Shown here: piece after piece, positions 36,470-46,500 of the stretch
Numbering within the stretch: position 1 is the stretch's first letter
Layout: the number at the start of each line of letters is the position of its first letter
NCBI GenBank assembly: GCA_017309115.1
Contig: JAFLEF010000049.1
Coordinates: 1-57,671 of the forward strand
Source: Verrucomicrobiota bacterium
GTDB lineage: Bacteria > Verrucomicrobiota > Verrucomicrobiia > Limisphaerales > UBA9464
Length of the DNA stretch: 57,671 nt
Direction of reading: 5' to 3'
The notes under the pieces: generated by a model
Told to the model about the DNA's origin: nothing
The model's database searches: none
What the model saw: only the letters and a program-made list of their open reading frames with translations
Made by a program: the position numbers and the translations under genes

Positions 36470-39400
36470 ATGTCGTCGGCTGACTTCGTTCATCTCCATT
36501 TGCACACCGAGTACTCCCTGCTCGATGCCGCCTGCAGGTTGGATCGGCTCATGGACAAGGCCGCAGCGCTCAAACTGCCCGCGCTCGCCATGACCGACCA
36601 CGGGGTTATGCACGGCGCCATCGAGTTCTACGAATCCGCCCGCAAGAAAGGCATCAAGCCGATCATCGGCTGCGAGGTCTATGTCGCCCCGGGCAGCCGA
36701 CTCGACAAGAAGCCTGGTTCCGGCATGCGCGACGTGTACCATCACCTCGTCCTGCTGGCCAAGAACACCACCGGATACCACAACCTGGTCAAGCTGGTCA
36801 CCGCCGCCAACCTCGAGGGCTTTTACTACAAGCCGCGCATCGACAAGGAACTCCTTGCCCGCCATTCCGAGGGTCTAATCGCGCTTTCCGGCTGTCTCGC
36901 CAGCGAAGTCTCCGAGGCCATTCTCAAGGGCGATGAAAAGAAGGCCCGCGACACCATCGATTGGTTCAAGCAGACGCTCGGTCCCGACAACTACTACCTC
37001 GAACTCCAGAACCACGGCATTCTGGAACAGGCCAAGGTCAACCGTTCGCTAATTCCCTGGTCCAAGGAATTCGGTCTGAAACTGGTCGCTTCGAATGACG
37101 TGCACTACGTCGAGCGGGGCCATTGGAAGGCCCACGACTGCCTCATCTGCATCGGCACTCAGGCCCAGGTCGCAGACAGCAAGCGGATGCGCTACCAACC
37201 GGAGCAGTTCTACCTGCGCTCGGCCGACGAAATGAAGGCGTTGTTCGCGGATACTCCCGACGCCGTGCTGAACACCGTTGAGGTCGCCGAAAAATGCAGC
37301 CTGGAGATCAAGTACGGTAAAGGGGCGGAACATTACCCCGTTTTCCAACCGCCGGAGGTCTGGACCCGCGAAGGCTATTTGCGCCATCTGCTGTGCGACG
37401 GCCTGAAGAAGCGGTACGGCATTCTGGCCCACGTGGAGGGAAATCAGATCCTGGTCGATGCGATCACGGATCCGAAGCGCCTCGAATTCCTGGTTCCACC
37501 CGCCGCCCCCACTCCGGAGGGTACCCCACCGCCCGCCGAGGTCACCGAGGTTCCGCCCGCCCAACATCCGGCGATCCGGCAGATTCTCGATCGGCTCACC
37601 CTGGAACTCGGGGTCATCGAAAAGACCGGTTACGTCTCGTACTTCCTGATCGTCGGTGACTTCGTTCGTTGGGGTCGCGACCACGGCATTGCCTGCGTCG
37701 CGCGTGGATCGGCGGCCGGCTCGATGGTCACGTATCTGCTCGAAATCGCCAACGTGGATCCCCTGCGCTACGGACTGCTGTTCGAGCGCTTCCTGAATCC
37801 CGAACGCGTCAGTCCGCCCGACATCGACATCGATTTCGCCGACGATCGCCGAGCCGAAGTTATCGAATACGTTCGCAACAAATACGGACGCGATGCCGTC
37901 GCCCAGATCATCACCTTCGGTACCCTGGGCGCGAAGTCGGTGCTCCGCGACGTCGGTCGCGTCATGGGCCTCAGCTTTGGCGAGTGCGACCGGCTGGCCA
38001 AGATGATCAGCGACGTGAAGTGGGGACTGAAGGACGCCCTGGAAAAGAACGCCGACTTCAAGGCGGCCTACAATTCGGAGGAAGTCACCCAGGAACTCGT
38101 CGATTCGGCCCTGCTGCTGGAGGATCAGGCGCGCAGTGCCGGCGTGCACGCGGCCGGCGTGGTCATTGGCGCCCAACCGCTGGCCAATTTGCTACCGCTC
38201 AAGCAGGACGACGACGGCGGCATTGTCACCCAGTACGCCATGGGTCCGGTCGGCGATCTGGGTCTGTTGAAAATGGACTTCCTGGGGTTGAAGACCCTGA
38301 CCGTGCTGCGCAACACCGTGGAACTGGTCGAGCGCACCCGCGGAATCACGCTGGATCTTGATACGCTCCCGCTCGACGACGCGAAGACGTACGAACTGCT
38401 GAACAACGCCCAAACGCTGGGGGTGTTCCAGCTGGAATCCGGCGGCATGCGCGACCTGTGCAAACGCTTCCAGATTGCGAGCGTCGAACACATCACGGCG
38501 TTGATTTCGCTGTATCGCCCGGGCCCGATGGACCTGATCCCGGACTTCATCAAGCGACGCCATGGCGAACAGGTCGTGGAGTATCCGCATCCGCTGCTCG
38601 AGCCGATCGCCCGGGAGACCTACGGCATTCTGATCTATCAGGAGCAGGTCATGCAGGCGGCCCAGATTCTGGGCGGGTACACACTCGGCGGCGCCGATCT
38701 ATTGCGCCGCGCCATGGGCAAGAAGAAGCCCGAAGAGATGGCCAAGCAGCGCGAAACCTTCGTGAAGGGGTGCGCCGAGAAGAATCAGATCCCGGCCCCC
38801 AAGGCCAATGAAGTGTTCGACCTGTTGGAGAAGTTCGCCGGCTACGGCTTCAACAAGTCCCACGCCGCCGCCTATGCCGTGGTCGCCTATCAGACGGCCT
38901 ATCTGAAGGCGAATCATCCAGTGGAGTTCCTCTGCGCGATGATGACCAACGATCAGGCCGACCTGACCAAGTTGGCGCAGTACATCGCGGAGGCGAAAGG
39001 TTTTGGCATCGAGGTGCTCGGACCCGACGTAAATGAGTCGGAGGTGAGTTTCGCCCCGGCCGCTCCCGCCACCGCCACGGGAGGCGCCGCTCCCAGTGTC
39101 GCCCCGCGCATTCGCTTCGGCATGGCCGCGGTGAAGGGCGTGGGCGAAGTAGCGGTTCAGTCGATTCTGGACGCGCGAAAGAAGGGCGGTCGCTTCGCCA
39201 GCTTGTCCGATCTGTGCGAGCGAGTGGACACTCGATCTGCCAACAAGAAAGTGCTGGAGTGCCTCATCAAGGCCGGCGCGTGCGATGCCTTGGGACCCAA
39301 CCGAGCCACCCTCATGGCCCAACTGGATCCCGCGATGGCCCGGGCCAGTTCCATCGCTGCCGATCGGATTCGCGGGCAATCGTCACTCTTCGACACCTTC

Positions 39401-40156
39401 GACGGTGCTCCCGCCCAGAAAACCCCGGCGAAGGTGGTGGAACTTCCCGAATGGCCCACCACTGAGAAGCTCGCTGCGGAAAAGGAACTGCTGGGAATGT
39501 ATCTCAGCGGACATCCGCTCAACCCCTACGAACCGCTCCTCCAGCGCTACGCCCTGCACACGATTGCGGAACTGTCCTCGCTGGAGAATCGGGCCATGGC
39601 CCGCGTAGGCGGCCTGGTCTCGGCCATTCAGGAAGGCGTGAGCAAGAAGTCGGGAAAGAAGTACGCCCTGATCACCATTGAGGATCTGACCGGCAACGTG
39701 CAGATGCTCCTGATGAACGAGAATTTCGATCGGTTCCGTCCGTTGCTGAACTTGAACGTACCGGTCCTGGTCGCTGCCGAGGTCAACACCGGGGAGGACA
39801 AACCCAAGCTGTTTCCCCAAGAGGTTCTGCGTTTGGAGGATGCTCCTCGGAAGTTCACCAAGCAGGTTCATCTCCGGCTACGGGCAGCGGAACTCGATCG
39901 CCCCCGACTGGAAACCATTCGCGACCTGATCGAAACGCACCGCGGCTCGGTCCCGTTGTTCCTCAGCATTCGCATGCCCACCGGGGCCACGGTTTATCTG
40001 GAGACCAACGAGCACTTCTCGGTGGCTCCCTCCATGCCGTTGGAGGAAGCCGTGAACAGCGTGCTGGGCACTGGTACCTATTGGGTGAAGGCCGACACCT
40101 CCCTGCCGGAGCGCGCCCCCCGCAAATGGGAACGCCGGGGTGGAGGGGATGAATAG
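36470..40156 (+). CDS. dnaE: DNA polymerase III alpha subunit
   Basis: This 1228-residue protein is the replicative polymerase. The N-terminal PHP domain begins FVHLHLHTEYSLLDA and continues with MTDHGVMHG. The palm has GSAAGSMVTYL and PDIDIDF, with the catalytic aspartate pair D451 and D453. HAAGVVIG and the C-terminal helix-hairpin-helix/OB region (YALITIEDLTGNVQMLLM) follow. A proline-rich insert (about residues 344-365, PAAPTPEGTPPPAEVTEV) lies between the PHP and palm domains and is unusual. A second Ala/Pro-rich patch (AAPATATGGAAPSVAP) occurs near residue 863. The size is normal for DnaE1. The ATG at 36470 directly precedes the PHP domain. The gene stands between two copies of a long direct repeat. 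Confidence 0.97.
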   Translation: MSSADFVHLHLHTEYSLLDAACRLDRLMDKAAALKLPALAMTDHGVMHGAIEFYESARKKGIKPIIGCEVYVAPGSRLDKKPGSGMRDVYHHLVLLAKNTTGYHNLVKLVTAANLEGFYYKPRIDKELLARHSEGLIALSGCLASEVSEAILKGDEKKARDTIDWFKQTLGPDNYYLELQNHGILEQAKVNRSLIPWSKEFGLKLVASNDVHYVERGHWKAHDCLICIGTQAQVADSKRMRYQPEQFYLRSADEMKALFADTPDAVLNTVEVAEKCSLEIKYGKGAEHYPVFQPPEVWTREGYLRHLLCDGLKKRYGILAHVEGNQILVDAITDPKRLEFLVPPAAPTPEGTPPPAEVTEVPPAQHPAIRQILDRLTLELGVIEKTGYVSYFLIVGDFVRWGRDHGIACVARGSAAGSMVTYLLEIANVDPLRYGLLFERFLNPERVSPPDIDIDFADDRRAEVIEYVRNKYGRDAVAQIITFGTLGAKSVLRDVGRVMGLSFGECDRLAKMISDVKWGLKDALEKNADFKAAYNSEEVTQELVDSALLLEDQARSAGVHAAGVVIGAQPLANLLPLKQDDDGGIVTQYAMGPVGDLGLLKMDFLGLKTLTVLRNTVELVERTRGITLDLDTLPLDDAKTYELLNNAQTLGVFQLESGGMRDLCKRFQIASVEHITALISLYRPGPMDLIPDFIKRRHGEQVVEYPHPLLEPIARETYGILIYQEQVMQAAQILGGYTLGGADLLRRAMGKKKPEEMAKQRETFVKGCAEKNQIPAPKANEVFDLLEKFAGYGFNKSHAAAYAVVAYQTAYLKANHPVEFLCAMMTNDQADLTKLAQYIAEAKGFGIEVLGPDVNESEVSFAPAAPATATGGAAPSVAPRIRFGMAAVKGVGEVAVQSILDARKKGGRFASLSDLCERVDTRSANKKVLECLIKAGACDALGPNRATLMAQLDPAMARASSIAADRIRGQSSLFDTFDGAPAQKTPAKVVELPEWPTTEKLAAEKELLGMYLSGHPLNPYEPLLQRYALHTIAELSSLENRAMARVGGLVSAIQEGVSKKSGKKYALITIEDLTGNVQMLLMNENFDRFRPLLNLNVPVLVAAEVNTGEDKPKLFPQEVLRLEDAPRKFTKQVHLRLRAAELDRPRLETIRDLIETHRGSVPLFLSIRMPTGATVYLETNEHFSVAPSMPLEEAVNSVLGTGTYWVKADTSLPERAPRKWERRGGGDE

Positions 40157-40795
40157 CTGAGAGCTGAGAGCTGAGAGCTGAGAGGCAAGCGGGAAGCGAA
40201 GCTTTTGAGACGCGCAACGGAGCGACCGCTTTTCGTCCCGGCTGCTGACGCGTCGAGTCACTCCAACCCCCACCCGCAATTCACGCGCCCCGGTAGGGCG
40301 ACGCGGAGCCGTTCGCTGGCGTACTCCCCACGCGTCATTCGCCGACGGACGCGCACGGCTCGGTGGAACCTCGCCCTACCCTCCGCAAGAGCCTCCTCTT
40401 GTCCCAAGTGATTCGGAGTCACGTTCCAGTCGTCCTACCCTGACCTGCAAACGCCGGTTGGCTGTGCTTCGCCAGCCAACCGGGGACGGCCCAGCGGTCC
40501 ATCCCTACCCTTACCCGCCTTTTCCTCTCAGCTCTCAGCTCTCAGCTTCTACAAATGAACCCTCGACATGCCTCCCGATCGCGCCTTTACTCATTCTGAC
40601 AGTAGGGAGTTCCTCTGTCTGGCCGTCTTCGGCCATTGTGGACTTGGATCGATCCAGGACATGCTGCGGCTTGGTTAAGCTGCAATTCAGCATTCATCCC
40701 CTGTTGGAAAGGGTTGGGAGGGTGCTTCTCTCGAAGACGTTTCCTAGCGGCGCATCGTAATTGCCGCAGGCGAACCGACTCTTTCCAGATTTGTT
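40157..40795. repeat. Intergenic repeat region between dnaE and rnr (second copy of long direct repeat)
   Basis: It begins with reverse-orientation AGCTGAG heptamers right after the dnaE stop (40154-40183). GGTAGGGCGACGCGGAGCCG follows at about 40292. The second copy of the repeat shared with 36163-36412 runs from 40323 to about 40548. It includes a family-H element with a perfect hairpin (40454-40463 with 40474-40483) and CTCAGCT heptamers (40525-40548). The last 230 bases before rnr are unique and probably carry its promoter. No gene is seen. Confidence 0.8.
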
Positions 40796-43504
40796 ATGAA
40801 CGACCTGAACACCGCACTGCTGGGCTTACTGGCGCGCAAAGATTATCTGCCGTCCACCGCCTCCGAGCTGTTGCGCCAACTTCACCTGACCGCGGCCCGC
40901 CGCCGCGATCTCGACGCCGTCTTGGAAGCCCTCGAACGCTCCGGACAACTCGCCCGCATTAAGGGCGACCGCTACATCGCCCCGCAGGAGGCAGACCTCA
41001 TTCCCGGACGCATTCGCATGAACCGCTCGGGAAAAGGGTTCCTGCAACCCGACGAACCCGGACTCAAGGAGATCGTCATTCCCGAAAACGCCACAGGCAC
41101 CGCCCTGCACGAAGATCGCGTCCTGGTCCGCCGGGACGTCCGTTCCAAAGGTCTGCGCACGGGAGCAGCCGATGCCTCCACCGGCTCCGTGGTCCGCATT
41201 CTGGAACGTCGCCGGATGCAGATTGTCGGCACGCTCCAGCGCGGTCCCCGCTTCTGTTACGTCATTCCCGACGACCCGCGGATTCCCCACGACATCTATG
41301 TCCCGGAACCCAAGGATGTCGGTCGCCGGGCTAATGTCGGCGACAAGGTTGTCGTGGAACTCCGGGAATGGCAGTCCCGACAAATGAGCCCCGAGGGCGA
41401 AGTTATCGAAGTTCTCGGACCGCCCGACGCCGAAGGAGTCGACATGTTGTCGATCCTTCGCCAGTACGACCTGCCCCTTCACTTTCCCAAGGCGGTCCTC
41501 CAGGAGGCACACGCGATTGGCAACACGGTTCAGGAACGCGATCTTGCCGGCCGGGTCGACTGCCGCCAACACCGGGTGATCACCATTGATCCGGATGACG
41601 CCAAGGATTTCGACGACGCCATCTGTCTGGAACGGGTTTCCACCGACCAATGGCGGCTGTGGGTTCACATCGCTGATGTGTCCCACTACGTCCGGCCCGG
41701 CACCGCGCTGGACCTCGAAGCCCGCAAGCGCGGCAACTCCACGTATCTGGTGGACCGGGTTATCCCGATGCTCCCAGAAGCGCTCAGCAATGAACTGTGT
41801 TCGCTCAAGCCCAAGGTGGATCGCCTGACCAAGTGTGTGGAGTTCCTCCTGGCCAACGACGGCCGGGTCCTGAATACGAAATTCTATTCGGCCATTATCC
41901 ACTCGCAGCAACGGTTCACCTATCGGGAAGTCCTCTCGCTGCTGCAGCGCAAGCCGAGTTCCGATCCGATCGAACAGATGGTGCATCAGGCCCACGAGCT
42001 GGCTCAAAAGATCCGCAAGGCTCGATTCAAGGCGGGTTCACTCGAACTCGACTTTCCAGAGATGAAGATCCGCCTTGATGAAGCCGGCCGCGTCGCCCGG
42101 ATCGAGAAGATCGAGAACGACATCTCCCATCAGCTGATCGAGGAATACATGCTTCTCGCCAACGAGGCCGTCGCGGGACGCCTCATGCAGGTGCAGAAGC
42201 CCACCGTTTACCGGGTCCACGAAGCCCCGGAAGAATCCCGGCTCCAGGAATACCGCGAAGAAGTGCTCAGCCACAACGTGCCGTGCGGCAATCTGCGTCA
42301 GCGCACCGAGATTCAACGTCTCCTGCACAAGCTCAACACGCTCCCCATCGGTCCGGCGCTCAAAATCGGCTTCCTCAAGTCGCTCATGCGGGCCCGCTAC
42401 GCACTGGAACCGCTGGGCCATTTCGGCTTGGCCAAGAAGAAGTACGCCCACTTCACCTCGCCCATTCGCCGGTACGCCGATCTCGTGGTGCACCGCAGCC
42501 TGTTCGAAGCGCATCCGATCCGAGCCTCTGCCCTGCTGCCCATCGCGGAACACATTTCCATCACGGAACGCACCTCGGCCGATGCCGAGCGCGACAGCAA
42601 GGATGTGAAACGGTTCGCCTACCTCAAGGCCCAGCTCACCAGCGGAAGTCCGCACGTGTACCCGGCGCTGGTCACCGAAGTTCGCAACTTTGGATTCTTC
42701 GTGGATGTTCCGGACTTGGCCATGAGCGGTGTCGTGCCGCTCTCGACCGTGGAGGACGACTTCTTCGTTTACGACGCTGCTCGCAATCATCTGCTGGGCC
42801 GTCGCACCCGCCGCATTATCCGCCTGGGCGACCCCGTGAACGTTCAGGTAGCGAAGGTGGATAGCTTCAAGAAGCAGGTGGATTTCCGGCTCGCCGGCAA
42901 ACTGGTTCCGAAGGGCAAGTCCCACCCGGTTCCGGCTTCCCGAGGCGGTCGGCCTGAAGCGGCCCCACGTCCGCAGCGTCCAACTCCCAGCCGCGGAGGC
43001 CCACCGGGACCCAAGCTTCACCCTGCGGGACGGCCGCCGTCGAAATCTCCTTCGAATCAGCCGCCGGGCCGGCAACAACGGGGAGCACCGCATCGCCGCG
43101 ACGGAGCCACAGCATCGACGGACCACCAGCCGAAGTTGCACCGCGGCGGACCCGCCCACCGACCTGGCAAACCCGCGCCCACCCTACCGAAGCCATTGCC
43201 GCGCTCCGGAAAACCCGAGCGCCCGGCCCGGCAACATTCTCAGCACCCACGTCCGGGCAGCGCGTCCGCCAGCCGTCCCAGTCAACCGCCCCGCCCGTCC
43301 AGTGCTCCTGCGGGACGGCCGAGTATTCCGCCGAAGCCGCCCACCCCTCGTTCGAGCAGCACCATCGCCTCCAGCCGCCCGGTGATACCCACGCGGCAAG
43401 CCATCATCCCGACCCAGCGGCCCACGGCCCTGACCGGAGCCCGACCCATTATCCCGTCCTCCCTGGGGCGAAGCACTCCGACGCGAACCTGGCGCCGCGA
43501 ATAG
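40796..43504 (+). CDS. rnr: Ribonuclease R with a long basic Pro-rich tail
   Basis: The protein has 902 residues and is a 3'-5' exoribonuclease that degrades structured RNA. An N-terminal winged-helix (AARRRDLDAVLEALERSGQLARIKGDRYI) and cold-shock/OB domains lead to the RNB catalytic domain. That domain carries TIDPDDAKDFDDAI, with aspartates D265, D267, D268, D271, D273 and D274. An S1 domain ends near residue 700 (VYPALVTEVRNFGFFVDVPD). The remaining 200 residues are a low-complexity tail rich in Pro, Arg, Gly and Ser, unusually long and strongly basic; RNase R in other bacteria has a shorter lysine-rich tail. The tail may bind RNA or ribosomes. The start ATG at 40796 fits the winged-helix domain. 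Confidence 0.95.
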   Translation: MNDLNTALLGLLARKDYLPSTASELLRQLHLTAARRRDLDAVLEALERSGQLARIKGDRYIAPQEADLIPGRIRMNRSGKGFLQPDEPGLKEIVIPENATGTALHEDRVLVRRDVRSKGLRTGAADASTGSVVRILERRRMQIVGTLQRGPRFCYVIPDDPRIPHDIYVPEPKDVGRRANVGDKVVVELREWQSRQMSPEGEVIEVLGPPDAEGVDMLSILRQYDLPLHFPKAVLQEAHAIGNTVQERDLAGRVDCRQHRVITIDPDDAKDFDDAICLERVSTDQWRLWVHIADVSHYVRPGTALDLEARKRGNSTYLVDRVIPMLPEALSNELCSLKPKVDRLTKCVEFLLANDGRVLNTKFYSAIIHSQQRFTYREVLSLLQRKPSSDPIEQMVHQAHELAQKIRKARFKAGSLELDFPEMKIRLDEAGRVARIEKIENDISHQLIEEYMLLANEAVAGRLMQVQKPTVYRVHEAPEESRLQEYREEVLSHNVPCGNLRQRTEIQRLLHKLNTLPIGPALKIGFLKSLMRARYALEPLGHFGLAKKKYAHFTSPIRRYADLVVHRSLFEAHPIRASALLPIAEHISITERTSADAERDSKDVKRFAYLKAQLTSGSPHVYPALVTEVRNFGFFVDVPDLAMSGVVPLSTVEDDFFVYDAARNHLLGRRTRRIIRLGDPVNVQVAKVDSFKKQVDFRLAGKLVPKGKSHPVPASRGGRPEAAPRPQRPTPSRGGPPGPKLHPAGRPPSKSPSNQPPGRQQRGAPHRRDGATASTDHQPKLHRGGPAHRPGKPAPTLPKPLPRSGKPERPARQHSQHPRPGSASASRPSQPPRPSSAPAGRPSIPPKPPTPRSSSTIASSRPVIPTRQAIIPTQRPTALTGARPIIPSSLGRSTPTRTWRRE

Positions 43505-43569
43505 GCGATTCGCCACATCTGTCAAATCAGGCATTGACCCTCGATAGTTCGTCTTAAGACTTCAGGACG

Positions 43570-46500
43570 ATGAACATCGGAAGGGGGATGGGATCGGTTC
43601 TCGGTCTCGTGGCAGTTTTTCTCACGGCACTCACAGGCCCGGCTTCGGCGGGTTGGAACGAGTACGTCGCACATCAGTTTCCCAACGCGGTTTCCTTCGA
43701 TCCCAGCACCATTGGATCGGACCAGCCGTTTGTGCTGGAGGACGGCAAGACAACCGTCATTCGCCACACTGGGCCCGGCACGCTGCGGTTTCCGCACGGC
43801 CTCTTCGTGGTGGCGAATTCCCAACTGGTCATCGAGGAGAACACCAACGGCCTCGAGATCCTGACGCCGTTCATCATCGTGGAAAACGGCGGTGCCCTGC
43901 TCGCCGGTGGACCCGAGGCGACTAATCGCTTCACCAGCCGGTTGACCTTCACCCTGACCGGAGTCGGCAATGAGACCTCCGAGGACCAGGGGATTGATGA
44001 TCCCCAAATCTACAGCCTCTACGACCTGGTGGACGGCAAGTACCAACGCTCCGCCCGCAAGCCCGGAGACAAGGATCCCCAGGAAAAGGAATCCAGCCTG
44101 TTCGGAAATAAGGTGATTGGCGCCGGTCCAGGGGGCCGCATCGATTTGTTTGGCAGCAAAGGATCCAAGGTTTCCTGGGCGCGCTTGGCGGCGTCGATTG
44201 ATGTGGACCAGGGTCTGAACAAGAACCTGGTGGTGCTGGACGGAAACCTGGTGGGCGAATGGGCCGTGGGCGATCGAATCGCGGTTTCGACCAGTGATTT
44301 CGAACCCGACCACACCGAGGAAGGGTTGATCCAATCGGTCCAGACCGTCCAAAACGGCAACGGGTTTCAAACGCAGCTGACGATTCATCAGATTCGTCAT
44401 GGCGTGACCGGCACCTTGACCGGCGGCGGCACCGACGTTTGGAAGGACGGTCCGGGAACGTCCTTTCAGTGGTCCCATTACGGAAAGAAGGAGTCCGCGG
44501 TTAATGCCGACATCCGGGCCAGCGTGGCCTTGCTGACCCGCAATATCACGATCCGTTCGTATCGAACCGAGGATGCTCCGCGCGACGCCCTGGCCACCAA
44601 GGTCCTTCCCGTGGTGGATAATCTGGGAGCAACCAACTACGTGAGGCCTGACGGCACCAATATTCCCGCCGGCAACCAGTTTTTCCATCAGGAGTATTAC
44701 CCGGGTAAGTTCGGAGATCCGCTCAGCCGGACCTCGAATCGACGGGATATCTATGGCGGACACACCTTGTTTCGATTGGGCTCGACCGTTCGCCTGATGG
44801 GCGTGGAGTTCACGATGCTGGGTCAACCCGGCAACTTCGGACGCATCGGCCGGTATCCGGTCCACTTCCACCTGATGAAGGAGGCCACGAACTCGTTCGT
44901 TTCCTCCTGCTCGATTAGTGACAGTTTCAATCGTTGGATCACCGTTCACGGGACTTTCGCGCTGGGATTGACCAACAACGTCGGCTACCGGTCGTTCGGT
45001 CACGGATTCTACATCGAAGACGGCGTGGAACAGGGGAATGTGTTCGACTCCAACTGCGGAATTTTGGCGCGGGCGGTCATCCCAGGGGAGTACGACTTTT
45101 TGACCGATCCCACATACAATCTCTATCCCCAAGGTAAACCCGCTGCCGCCCCGAGCGGGGTCAAGCAGATGCAACCGTTTTGGAATCCCCACGATGTCTA
45201 TCCGCTCACGTTCTTGGATCGAGAGAACCCGTCGGTGTTTTGGATTTCCAATAAGCAGAACCATTTCCGCAACAATGTCGCGGCCGGTGCCGCCATGGCT
45301 GGTCAGGGATTTTGGCTGGTCGGACTCGCCGCGGAGAGACGCGACGGCCCGGCCTGGGGAGCCGTGACCAACGATGCCGCTTTGGTGGCCAAGTTCCCCT
45401 ACATCTCCGGGCAATTTGCTCCGGTGCTCGAGTTTTATGGCAACACCGCGCAAAGCTGCTGGACCGGCTTTGGGACCGCCTACGATGCCGGGGGTCTCTT
45501 CAACTATGGTCGAAAAGACCCCTTACCCGCGCTGAACAACTGGGACACCACCCCGAGATTCGCTTACGACGCCGATCGCAATGCCGATGATCTAAACTAT
45601 TTCGTGGTTAATGCCGGGCCCAAAGCGCTGACCGACGGCAAACCGCCAACCGACAAAAGTCCCAGCGCCATTGATATGATGGCGCGAAGCACGGCGTTCC
45701 GGAATCGGCAATATGGGGCTTGGCTCCGCCCCTTCTGGTGGTGGGTCGCCAATTCTCAATTCGTCGACAATGTCTTCGGGGCCACGCTCGTCTCCGGCGG
45801 CAACGAAGAAGCTTCCCCGGCGGGCTTCTGGGGTTTGGTCAACAATACGGACTTCGTTGGTTTCTCCGACAATTTATATCGGAACCAAAGTCGGGCGAAG
45901 ATTCAGGAATTCTCGGCGATACCAAGCAGTCTCACCGACCGAAACCCAGTCCTGACCTACAACGCCGACTTCAATCAGCAATTCGCGTATCCGGAAGTCA
46001 ACAAGGGTATCTCGCGGAACGTTTTCGGCGGCGGTGACGCCAAGGATAAAGAGCGGCGGGGCTACCAATTTTATGACGGACCCGGCCCGGTGCTTTCAGG
46101 GGTCTCGTTTCATGGTTTCTACCCGACAGTTGATAACTCGTTTCCGGGCAACGCTCCGTTCGCCAAGCCGCAGTACGACTGGAATCCTCAACAATGGGCC
46201 ACGAACTTTTTCACGCCGTTTTACAACGAAACCAATCGATTTTCTCGAACGATCCCGTTTCTCAACGCGGCCATCGGTTGGTTCGGACCCGGCAATCAGT
46301 GGAAATACTCAGCCCTCACCTGGACCGAGAAGCTCTTCTTTGATCCCAACACAACCATTCTGCGTCATCTAGTCCACGACAATTACACGTTCTACGGTGG
46401 TCTGTCCGACGGGGACGGACAGACGTTCATTCTCGATACCGATGGATCGCTTCAAAGCTTTCGCGGCGCGGGTTCCGTCAATAGTTGGAACGCTCACCGG

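Noticed and set aside
43522-45453. 643-codon minus-strand open frame opposite the CEMIP-like gene
   Set aside because: It lies wholly opposite a well-supported gene and has no recognisable domain.
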